Assembly (NCBI GenBank): GCA_030428385.1
Contig: JAUIDY010000048.1
Span: 1 to 42,740 of the forward strand
DNA: 42,740 nt
Direction of reading: 5' to 3'
Source: Rhodothermia bacterium
GTDB lineage: Bacteria > Bacteroidota > Rhodothermia > Rhodothermales > JAAAOL01
Shown here: positions 1 to 7,188 of the stretch, piece by piece
Layout: each line of letters opens with the position of its first letter
Numbering within the stretch: position 1 is the first letter of the stretch
Made by a program: the position numbers and the translations under genes
Notes under the pieces: model-generated
Database searches by the model: none
What the model saw: the letters and a program-made list of their open reading frames with translations, nothing else
Told to the model about the DNA's origin: nothing

Positions 1-401
1 TCTTGATTGCGGCGACCATCTTGACCCAGGGACTGAAGGTGCGGCCTGGGGGGCGGGAGATCGGCGTTTTTCTGGGCATCGTGGCCGTCTACTTTTTTCT
101 GTTCTTCCGCATGGCCATTCCGGAGCGCAGCCACCTAATGGAGTACAGCGTGGTGGCGGTCTTTATCTATGAAGCCCTGACCGAGCGGGCCCAGCAGGGG
201 CGGCGGGTGCCGGTCCCCGCTCTGCTTGCGATTCTGGCGACCTCGCTCCTCGGGGCTCTCGATGAAGCCATTCAGGTGTTCCTGCCAAACCGCGTGTTCG
301 ATCCCGAAGACATGGTCTTCAACGTCCTGGCTGCCGTGTTGGCCGTCATTTCGATGGCGGTGCTCAGGTGGGCGAGACAGTGGCGAAGCAAGAGGTCTTG
401 A
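1..401 (+). CDS. VanZ-like membrane protein, 5' truncated by window edge
   Basis: The reading frame is open from the first bases, so the true start lies upstream. About 132 residues are visible. There are hydrophobic segments near residues 20-37, 68-85 and 103-120, and a short acidic segment containing E-x-x-Q (DEAIQVFLP), followed by a conserved-looking R-x-F-D-x-x-D. That DE-x-x-Q plus DxxD arrangement is typical of the VanZ-like family, small integral membrane proteins of mostly unknown role; one member gives low-level teicoplanin resistance. The role here cannot be told from context. The C-terminus is basic and probably cytoplasmic. Confidence 0.7.
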   Translation, partial: LIAATILTQGLKVRPGGREIGVFLGIVAVYFFLFFRMAIPERSHLMEYSVVAVFIYEALTERAQQGRRVPVPALLAILATSLLGALDEAIQVFLPNRVFDPEDMVFNVLAAVLAVISMAVLRWARQWRSKRS

Positions 402-603
402 ATGTGCGACCGCTGTTGCCTGCTGACGTGAACGGGGAGCAGGTGGATGGAAAAGGAGCCACGGTGGGTTTCCTTATTAAACGACTGCACGACGGCAACA
501 GGCTTGGATCCGTGACGGAGATTCTTTCTGTGTGGCTTCTCAGGCAACCCGGAGGATTTGATTCCGTAGATTTACCATAAACCGACACAGGGGGCGCGCA
601 TCT

Positions 604-1452
604 ATGGATCATGACCCGTCTGCAAACCGCAGGTATAATGAAAAGGAAATCGGTGCGCTGATTCAGCGCGCGACGGAGTTGCACGAACGGACCAAAGAAG
701 ACCCGGAGCGTAGTCTTTCTCTGAGCGAGATCCAGCATATCGCGGCAGAGCTTGGTCTTCCGCCCGAGCACATACAGCGGGCAGCGGTTGAGATGGAGCA
801 TCATCTGGAATCGGATAAAACGTTCAGTTTCTGGGGCGGCCCGTTCGTTATGGGTGAAACGCGGGTGGTGGATGAAGCAATGAGTGAGGAGCAATGGGAG
901 GAAATGGTGTTGGAACTGCGGCGGTTCACGGGACGCACCGGACAGATCACGGAAGTGGGGCGGGCTCGGGAGTGGACACACGCGCTCGGTGAAAGCAACG
1001 AGGGCATCAGTTTCACGCGGACGCAGGCTAACATGCGTCCTAGCGGGGACCAGACCCGGGTCGAAATTCGAAAGCATTATGGCGGAGCGATCCCCGCGTA
1101 TGTTGCTACCTTCGTCTTAAGTCTGATTCTTGCCATCCTCACGATTGTGGCACTTGATGATGCAGGCCTGCCCAACCTCATAAATATTGCTGTTCTTGGA
1201 GCAAGTTTGCTTGGCCCCTTAGCCTTGGTACGAGGATGGATCTCGGTCTGGGCAAGGCGCGAGAAGGAACGACTTCGAAGATTCGCTGATACACTTCAGG
1301 CCTCCGTCGGGCGCTCTTCGTCTTCTGTTCTACCCCAGGAGCAGGAGTCCACGGCAGCACGGATCGAACTGCCCACGCCGGATATGTTGATTCCGGGTGA
1401 GGACGAACCTGCGCAACGCTCCGAGCAAGCAAGGCACGGCATGCGTGCCTGA
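604..1452 (+). CDS. Two-helix membrane protein with N-terminal helical domain, function unknown
   Basis: This is a 282-aa protein I cannot assign to a named family. The N-terminal ~65 residues are charged and helical and end in a pattern of the type LSLSEIQHIAAELGLPPEHI. I recall similar short domains at the N-termini of membrane proteins in Rhodothermota and Gemmatimonadota, but their role is not known to me. A soluble middle region (about 75-160) precedes two predicted transmembrane helices near residues 165-186 and 194-215. A basic juxtamembrane stretch and a polar tail follow. The start at 604 lacks a clear Shine-Dalgarno sequence. The gene converges on the alditol oxidase gene, with only 16 bases between the two stop codons. 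Confidence 0.75.
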   Translation: MDHDPSANRRYNEKEIGALIQRATELHERTKEDPERSLSLSEIQHIAAELGLPPEHIQRAAVEMEHHLESDKTFSFWGGPFVMGETRVVDEAMSEEQWEEMVLELRRFTGRTGQITEVGRAREWTHALGESNEGISFTRTQANMRPSGDQTRVEIRKHYGGAIPAYVATFVLSLILAILTIVALDDAGLPNLINIAVLGASLLGPLALVRGWISVWARREKERLRRFADTLQASVGRSSSSVLPQEQESTAARIELPTPDMLIPGEDEPAQRSEQARHGMRA

Positions 1453-1468
1453 AGACAGGGGTGCGCTC

Positions 1469-2749
1469 TCAACCGCCAAACAGATACGTCTGTAGAAAAG
1501 CATTCCGAAACTTACCGTTCGGATCATACGCCTGAAGCAAATCCCGGAAGGCAGGCAACTTGTCATAGTGCGCCTGCACCTCGCCGGGAGACATGGTAAA
1601 GACTTTGCCCCAGTGCGGACGCGCTTCGAACGGCGCGAGCTTTTGTTCAAGAATGGGAAGTAGCTTGTTGAGCGCGTCCTCGTCCTGCTTCCAGGTGAAA
1701 TGAAAAGCCACGCTGGGCTGCTGGTAACACGGGCTCATCCAGAGGTCATCCGCGTCGATCGTGCGGATTTCCGAAATCATCAACAGCGGTGCGAACTGAT
1801 CGCCCATCTGGCGCAGCACGCGGATGGCGTCGCGGGCGTAGGCGCGGGGGACGAAGTATTCGCTTTGCAACTCGGTGCCGCTGCTGGGGGTGAAGGCCAT
1901 GCGAAAGTGCGGCAGCCGCTCGTACCAGGGACCGGGAACGCCCCTCTGCTCCGTGCAATGGACCGCCGAGAGTTTCCCAATGGGATGCACGTTGTTTGTG
2001 GCCAGGCGTGCGCCGTAAAACGTGGGTGCAGCTTCTTCCGTGTCGCTCGCAACCTTGCGCTTGATCCAGACCTGATTGACGGTGTCGCATTGCCAATCGG
2101 TGAACAGGCTCACGCTATAGCCCGCTGCCATGATGGCCTCGAAGTGGTTGTCCACTGTCGTCAGCGGCAGGTCGAGGTAGACGTGCTGCGCCATGTCGAA
2201 CGTCGGCTGTAGGTCCAGCGTCACCTGCGTCACCACGCCGAGTCCGCCCAGGCTAACAACTGCTCCGGCAAACGAGGCATTGGTGTCCCGCGACAGGGTA
2301 ATCACCTCGCCGCTGGCATCGATAAACGCCAGCGCGGCAATGGCGGTTGCGAGGTTGCCGTTGGTCACGCCGGAGCCGTGGGTGGCGGTGGCGCAGGCCC
2401 CCACAATGGAGATATGGGGCAACGAGGCCAGGTTGGGCAGCGCATAGCCACGTTCATGCAGGTACGGGCACAGGTCGCCGTAGCGGATGCCTGCTTCCAC
2501 CGTCACCTGATGCCGTATTTCATCGAGGTGCACCACGCGGTTGAGGTGTTGCAGCGAAAGCTGGTTCTCGGTGTTGTCAGCGATGGTATTGAAGCAATGG
2601 CGAGAGCCGAGGGCCTTAATCCGCCCGCATCGCTTCACAATTTCCTGCGCCTCGCCGATGGTTTGGGGAAGATGCAGGCGGTCGGTGCCGTAGGTAAGGT
2701 TGCCTGCCCAGTTGGTGCGGGGTGGGTTTGTTGAACGGTTGGAAGGCAT
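1469..2749 (-). CDS. aldO: Alditol oxidase (VAO-type flavoprotein, AldO-like)
   Basis: This 426-aa protein resembles Streptomyces alditol oxidase along its whole length. AldO-type enzymes oxidise the terminal hydroxyl of xylitol, sorbitol and similar polyols to the aldose, passing electrons to O2 and making H2O2. The FAD-binding half contains LGSRHCFN, where His51 matches the histidine that binds FAD covalently. It also contains NLASLPHIS (Ser109) and a THGSG loop. In the substrate domain, Glu327 and Arg329 (SEIRT) and Lys382 (HWGKVF) match the residues that bind and activate the polyol in AldO. All key residues are present, so it is probably active. There is no signal peptide. It is divergent from the epimerase gene at 2901, so the two may share a promoter region and a sugar or polyol pathway. 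The exact substrate is not known. Confidence 0.9.
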   Translation of the reverse strand: MPSNRSTNPPRTNWAGNLTYGTDRLHLPQTIGEAQEIVKRCGRIKALGSRHCFNTIADNTENQLSLQHLNRVVHLDEIRHQVTVEAGIRYGDLCPYLHERGYALPNLASLPHISIVGACATATHGSGVTNGNLATAIAALAFIDASGEVITLSRDTNASFAGAVVSLGGLGVVTQVTLDLQPTFDMAQHVYLDLPLTTVDNHFEAIMAAGYSVSLFTDWQCDTVNQVWIKRKVASDTEEAAPTFYGARLATNNVHPIGKLSAVHCTEQRGVPGPWYERLPHFRMAFTPSSGTELQSEYFVPRAYARDAIRVLRQMGDQFAPLLMISEIRTIDADDLWMSPCYQQPSVAFHFTWKQDEDALNKLLPILEQKLAPFEARPHWGKVFTMSPGEVQAHYDKLPAFRDLLQAYDPNGKFRNAFLQTYLFGG

Positions 2750-2900
2750 TGGAGATGGGGTGTCTCTATAGAAGCATCGTGAGAGAAAGAGGGTGTTGAA
2801 CGCCGAAGGGGATAATTAAAACCCTGAACCGCTGGAAAATCATTTTTTGTTACCAGAGGTTAACGCGTGACGATAGCTAACCCTCACGAACAACGTATTC

Positions 2901-3812
2901 ATGGCAGCAAAGCGCATCTTCTTTACGGGCGGATCGGGAAAAGCCGGAAGGCATGTGGTGGCCTACCTGCTCGAACAAGGCCATCGGGTGATGAATGTGG
3001 ACCTGGTGCCGCTGGATCAACCCGGCGTGGACAACTTAATTGCCGACATTACCGATTCCGGGCAAATGTTTAATGCCATGACGTCGTATGCGGGGCTGGA
3101 TGAATTGGAACCTGGAAATGGCGTCCCCCCATTTGATGCAGTCGTTCATTTTGCCGCCGTGCCGCGCATCCTGATCAAGCCCGACAATGAGACGTTTCGG
3201 GTGAATACCATCGGCACGTACAACGTGATTGAGGCAGCGGTAAAACTCGGCATCAAGAAGATTATCATTGCGTCGTCGGAAACCACCTACGGCATTTGTT
3301 TTTCCGACGGTCAGACCAACCCGCACACGCTTCCGCTGGAAGAAGACTACGACGTCGACCCGATGGACAGCTACGGGTTGTCGAAGGTGGTGAATGAGGT
3401 GACGGCCCGTAGCTTCCAGCGGCGTTCGGGTTTCGACATTTATGCGCTGCGCATCGGCAATGTGATTGAGCCCCACGAATATGCCGAGTTGTTTCCGGGC
3501 TTTTTTGAACACCCGGAAGTCCGCCGCCGCAATGCGTTCTGTTATATCGATGCGCGGGACCTGGGGCAGATTGTGGACTTGTGCCTAGAGAAAGACGGGC
3601 TCGGCTATCAGGTGTTTAATGCGGGCAACGACGACAACGGCGCCATCATCCCCAGTAAAGCCCTCGCCGCGCAATTTTTCCCCGGCGTGCCGGTTACGCG
3701 GGAGCTAGACGAACACGAAGCCCTGTTCTCGAACCGAAAGATCCGCGAGGTGCTCGGGTTTAAAGCGCAGCACAACTGGCGCAACAACATCGATGCGCCG
3801 ACGGAGGGATGA
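2901..3812 (+). CDS. NAD(P)-dependent epimerase/dehydratase, extended SDR family
   Basis: This is a 303-aa extended short-chain dehydrogenase/reductase, a family that includes UDP-glucose 4-epimerase and other nucleotide-sugar epimerases and dehydratases. The N-terminal Rossmann motif is G10-G11-S-G13-K-A-G16. The DxxD-type loop follows at ADITD (49-53) and the HFAA segment at 83-86. The catalytic Ser is at 125/126 (ASSETT) and the YxxxK pair is Tyr158 and Lys162 (SYGLSK). No membrane segment or signal peptide is seen. The substrate cannot be read from the sequence. Its divergent neighbour is an alditol oxidase, which fits sugar metabolism. The start at 2901 is the first ATG before the Rossmann fold and has no clear Shine-Dalgarno sequence. 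Confidence 0.88.
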   Translation: MAAKRIFFTGGSGKAGRHVVAYLLEQGHRVMNVDLVPLDQPGVDNLIADITDSGQMFNAMTSYAGLDELEPGNGVPPFDAVVHFAAVPRILIKPDNETFRVNTIGTYNVIEAAVKLGIKKIIIASSETTYGICFSDGQTNPHTLPLEEDYDVDPMDSYGLSKVVNEVTARSFQRRSGFDIYALRIGNVIEPHEYAELFPGFFEHPEVRRRNAFCYIDARDLGQIVDLCLEKDGLGYQVFNAGNDDNGAIIPSKALAAQFFPGVPVTRELDEHEALFSNRKIREVLGFKAQHNWRNNIDAPTEG

Positions 3813-3890
3813 GGTTTGGGTGTGTGGGAGTTTGGAGGAAAGGGAGGGGTTGGGAGTTTGGGAGTGTTTGAGTTTGGGAGTTGCTCGGCT
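3813..3890. repeat. G-rich low-complexity repeat with G-quadruplex motif
   Basis: Directly after the epimerase stop codon, the + strand carries repeated units of the form TTTGGGAGT. Positions 3842-3862 contain four G-tracts (3842-44, 3846-49, 3852-54, 3860-62) with loops of 1, 2 and 5 bases, which satisfies a standard G-quadruplex pattern. A related stretch lies on the opposite strand at 11738-11820. No coding potential was seen. Confidence 0.6.
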
Positions 3891-3900
3891 TTCTATTCCC

Positions 3901-4007
3901 GTCATCTCGAACGCATGTGAGACACGAGGCGTAGCCGACTGACGTAAGTAAATCTCCCACGTTGGAAATAACGCAAACGGGGGAGATCCTATGATCGTCG
4001 AGATGAC
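3901..4007. repeat. Intergenic palindromic repeat family A, copy 1
   Basis: The element is bounded by a perfect 10-bp inverted repeat, GTCATCTCGA at 3901-3910 and TCGAGATGAC at 3998-4007. A nested pair lies inside: ATCTCCC at 3952-3958 and GGGAGAT at 3981-3987. A second copy with the same outer and inner blocks lies at 14912-15025 in the same orientation. It could fold as a long hairpin in RNA or DNA. It has no open reading frame of note, so it is best described as a non-coding palindromic repeat or MITE-like element. Confidence 0.8.
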
Positions 4008-4068
4008 AAGAAAAAACGTATGGTCGTGTACTAATGGCTCCCTTTATGGAACAAACCGCCTCATCACC

Positions 4069-6798
4069 TCACGGAAGCTCATAGAAGCGTAGCTGCTGCA
4101 TCGACCAATAGGGCGCGTCGTCACCGGGGTTGGCGGTCTGTGTGATGCGGACGAAGCGCGCCTGAACAGGTGGGAAGGAGATGACCGTTGTGGTCTTCTC
4201 GCCCTCGCCTTCGGCAACGTTGCGCCACGTGTTGCCATCGGTCGAGACCTCCACGCGGTAGCGCAACGGTGCCGTTAGCTGAGGCGGCGGGGCGTCGGGG
4301 CCACGGCCACGGCGTCGCCACCTGGATTCAAACTGGATCTCGGCAAGGTTGATGGCGGCGGGTATCTCTACCTGGAACCACATGCCGCGCTCTTGCGACG
4401 CTTCGGTGCGCCAGCCCTCAAAGTTGAGCGCGCCAAAGGCCCGTTCATTGTCGTGGCTCGACGTAACGACCCAGCTTTCTTCTGGGGATGTACGTTGCGG
4501 GATGGAAGCCATCAACTCGTCGTATGTCCACGCCGTCGTACGGTCCGTGTTGGCGGCCCGGATCTGGGCCACCTCTTCGGCGGTGATCATGGGGGCGCTG
4601 TTGGTGAAGCTGTTGCGGACGTAGGAGGAGACCGCCGCGACCCATTCGTCCGGGTGCTCCCCCATCGATACCATCAACTGGCCGGGATACGTCTTGCCGT
4701 CGATGTCGCCTGTCAGACCATGCAGGAGCGTCTTGACGATGTAGTCGCGGTGACCTTGCACCCGCTCAGAGGCTGCCAGCGCCGGAGCAAGCGTTTGGCC
4801 GGGACTGAAGGGCGTGCCTTGGCCACTTGGTCCATGACATTCGGTGCACAGTTCGTTGTAGATGGTGGCACCACGATCGTAAAGCGCCTGCTCAACACCC
4901 ACAAAACGAGGCCAACGCCTTTCGGGCGGCGTCAGGATGCGGGTGCCAATCTCCTGCACGCCACGCGCCTGATTTCCGGCGACGGTTTCTTGGATGGCCT
5001 CTTCGGCACCAGCGACGTTCAGCGTGTTGAGCGTCATCATGGCCTGGATGGCCACGTCGGCATCCTCATCGGCAGCCAGGGCGATGTAGTCGTCGGCAAA
5101 GGAAAGGTCACCGTTTTTGTAGAGCGTCTCGCTGAGGCGGATGGCCATGACCCGCATGCGTGGGTTTTCGTCTGCCATCTGCTCGCGGACGAGGTCAGCA
5201 TCAAGGGCACCGAGCCCTTCGAGCGTCCACAGCGCGTGGTAGCGTGCCAACAGGTTATCCGGCCGACCGAATAAGCGTGTGAAAAAGTTACCCGACCCCC
5301 GCGCCATACGTTCGAGGGCAGGCACCACCGAGCGGTCCTGGCTCAGCACGAGTAGCTGCTGGGCAGTGTCGCGCCACCAGCCATTGGGGTGTTTGAGGTG
5401 ACGAATGAGTTGGGCGGGCGTCTCGTCAAGCATGCGCGGCTGCTCACGGTCGCGTGGCATGTTCTCGTGCGTGAGCCGCCAGATACGCCCGTGGCCGATG
5501 GCTTCGTCGAGGTTGTACTGCAAGATTTTGTCGCGCAGGAAGCTCTCCGGTGGCGTCCACTGGCCTTCCTGAATGATGCCGCGGTACATATCGACGATAT
5601 AGATTGAGCCGTCGGGAGCCGTCGCCATATCAACCGGGCGGAAGAGCGGGTCGGTGGAGCGGATGAATTCGGCTTCCTGATCCTGATAGACGTTCTGGAG
5701 CTGCGTGATGCCTTCCGTCACGACCGGCCGAATGCGGCGGACGATACGCGCCACCGGCTCGCCGTAAAGATAGTCGCCGACGAGATCTTCGGGCATGCGA
5801 TGGCCGCGATAGACGTCGTTCCCTGCCGAGCCGGTCACGCGGTTGAGCGTGCCATCGGGGCGGGAGGCATCAGCACCGGGCTGGAAGTCACCAAGGCCCG
5901 CGAGGCCATAGGGGATCTCGAAGCCTTCTTCAAGCTGGTTCTCGACGGTATAGTTGCCGTAGACAATGGGGAACTGGAAGTAGGAAGGCACACCGCTGGC
6001 CCCACCCTGAAACCAGATCTTGCCCTCGTTATCCTGCGTCACGCCCCACTGGGCACCATTGGGACCGGTGGGTTCACGCAGGATCGTGCCGTCGGGCGTC
6101 CAGCGGATGCGGAAGGCGTTGTAGGTGCTGTAGAGCCAGTTGTCCATGCCCCAGTAGAGGAAGGCCTGTTGGTGCTCCACGTTGCCGGCGCGTCCGTAGT
6201 TGGTGGTAAACAGCTTCTTCTCGTCGGCTACGCCGTCGCCGTCGGTGTCGGTAAACTGGTAGACCTCGTCCTCGTTCGACTCCATCGTAAGGATGCTGTT
6301 GGCGCCAAAGGGCATCACAAAGCGGGCAAAGACGAGGCTATCCACAAAGACGGTATGGCGGTCGTAGATGCCATCGTTGTTGGTGTCTTCGTGCATCGAG
6401 ATACGGCTCGTGGGGTCGAGTTCGCCCGTGGCTTCCAAGTCGAGCATGTAGCTGCGTAGTTCGAGCACAAACATACGTCCGTTGCCATCAAAGGCGATGG
6501 CGGCAGGCTCAGCAACGTGGGGTTCGGCGAGCACGTTCTCGATCTGATAGCCCGGCTGCAACACAAAGCGCCGCTGCTGGTCCTCGATGGCCAACTGACG
6601 AACGGGCGTTTGCGGCGTGGTCCGGTCTTCGGGTGGCGCGATCTCGAGCCCGTCGTTAATGTCGGGAAGCGCTACCGGGGTATTAGAAGTGGTAGTGGCC
6701 TGGTTTTCAGAGCAACCGATGCCCGCCAAGGTAATCGCGACCATGCAGGCTACGAAGAGTAAGCGATGGCGTGCAGGAGCGGTGGGGGACTTCATCAT
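4069..6798 (-). CDS. Lipoprotein fusing dehydrogenase-type propeller, HEAT-like repeats, cytochrome c and F5/8C-like domain
   Basis: This 909-aa protein begins with a lipoprotein signal peptide ending in AGIGC, so Cys29 is probably lipidated. Residues ~75-440 form a beta-propeller of the membrane-bound or PVC-type dehydrogenase kind (recurring phrases such as AIAFDGNGRMFV and DMATAPDGSIYIVDMYRG). These are related to PQQ-dependent sorbosone/glucose dehydrogenases. Residues ~465-625 look like HEAT-like helical repeats. A single cytochrome c haem site, CTECH, is at 651-655, with a likely axial Met downstream (LMVSMGEH). Residues ~765-909 resemble a discoidin/F5-8C carbohydrate-binding fold. The protein probably oxidises a sugar or polyol outside the inner membrane and passes electrons through its own haem. 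The substrate is unknown. It stands alone, with about 390 bases of non-coding DNA upstream. Confidence 0.85.
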   Translation of the reverse strand: MMKSPTAPARHRLLFVACMVAITLAGIGCSENQATTTSNTPVALPDINDGLEIAPPEDRTTPQTPVRQLAIEDQQRRFVLQPGYQIENVLAEPHVAEPAAIAFDGNGRMFVLELRSYMLDLEATGELDPTSRISMHEDTNNDGIYDRHTVFVDSLVFARFVMPFGANSILTMESNEDEVYQFTDTDGDGVADEKKLFTTNYGRAGNVEHQQAFLYWGMDNWLYSTYNAFRIRWTPDGTILREPTGPNGAQWGVTQDNEGKIWFQGGASGVPSYFQFPIVYGNYTVENQLEEGFEIPYGLAGLGDFQPGADASRPDGTLNRVTGSAGNDVYRGHRMPEDLVGDYLYGEPVARIVRRIRPVVTEGITQLQNVYQDQEAEFIRSTDPLFRPVDMATAPDGSIYIVDMYRGIIQEGQWTPPESFLRDKILQYNLDEAIGHGRIWRLTHENMPRDREQPRMLDETPAQLIRHLKHPNGWWRDTAQQLLVLSQDRSVVPALERMARGSGNFFTRLFGRPDNLLARYHALWTLEGLGALDADLVREQMADENPRMRVMAIRLSETLYKNGDLSFADDYIALAADEDADVAIQAMMTLNTLNVAGAEEAIQETVAGNQARGVQEIGTRILTPPERRWPRFVGVEQALYDRGATIYNELCTECHGPSGQGTPFSPGQTLAPALAASERVQGHRDYIVKTLLHGLTGDIDGKTYPGQLMVSMGEHPDEWVAAVSSYVRNSFTNSAPMITAEEVAQIRAANTDRTTAWTYDELMASIPQRTSPEESWVVTSSHDNERAFGALNFEGWRTEASQERGMWFQVEIPAAINLAEIQFESRWRRRGRGPDAPPPQLTAPLRYRVEVSTDGNTWRNVAEGEGEKTTTVISFPPVQARFVRITQTANPGDDAPYWSMQQLRFYELP

Positions 6799-7188
6799 TG
6801 CTGCTTGAGGATTTGTTGATCGTCGGGGGACGCACGAAGCTCTATAGTATACTGTTTTTTTGCAGCCTCATAGGACCTGCCTCCGCAACTTGGCACTTCC
6901 ATGCGATGGAATGCACGTGTGTGCTATGGGTGGCAATAAAGCCTGTTTGACCATTGATGACATCCCCCCTAACGCCTCCCTTGAGGGAGGTGGCCCAAAC
7001 GGGTCGGAGGGTGTACGAGCCGACGTCAGTACACACCCAGCCGCTGCGCGACCGCCCCCTCAAGGGGGCGGTTTGTATTGCCTGAATCTGAAAACACAAG
7101 AGCTACCCAGTGCTTCATGCCTCTATGGCCGACACTGATCTGGCGGGTGCGGGACGTAGCCGCTCTACGAGGGTGATGCTGTGGGGTT
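6799..7188. other. Non-coding interval between ADOP permease stop and propeller-cytochrome start
   Basis: No convincing gene lies in these 390 bases. The half nearest the minus-strand lipoprotein gene is AT-richer and includes TATACT on the minus strand around 6846-6851, which could act as a -10 box, but no good -35 element was found. The rest is occupied mainly by the family B palindromic repeat at 6966-7072. Confidence 0.5.
6966..7072. repeat. Intergenic palindromic repeat family B, copy 1
   Basis: Three hairpins follow each other. The first is CCTCCC/GGGAGG with a 4-base loop (6975-6990). The second pairs GGGTGTAC (7009-7016) with GTACACACCC (7029-7038), with a 2-base bulge. The third is a 9-bp stem ACCGCCCCC/GGGGGCGGT with loop TCAA (7051-7072). 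A partial second copy lies at 10289-10362 in the same orientation. The two copies lie on either side of the ADOP permease/PadR gene pair. Similar-looking repeats occur between genes in other Bacteroidota from my general knowledge; I cannot verify this here. Confidence 0.8.

Noticed and set aside
368-580. A 70-codon + strand frame between the VanZ-like gene and the 282-aa gene
   Set aside because: It overlaps the VanZ-like gene end by 34 bases in another frame, has no ribosome site, and its product looks like no protein family.
7051-7072. Strong 9-bp hairpin as a terminator for the ADOP permease gene
   Set aside because: On the minus strand no T-run follows the stem, and the hairpin is part of a repeat with a second copy elsewhere, so a repeat is the better explanation.
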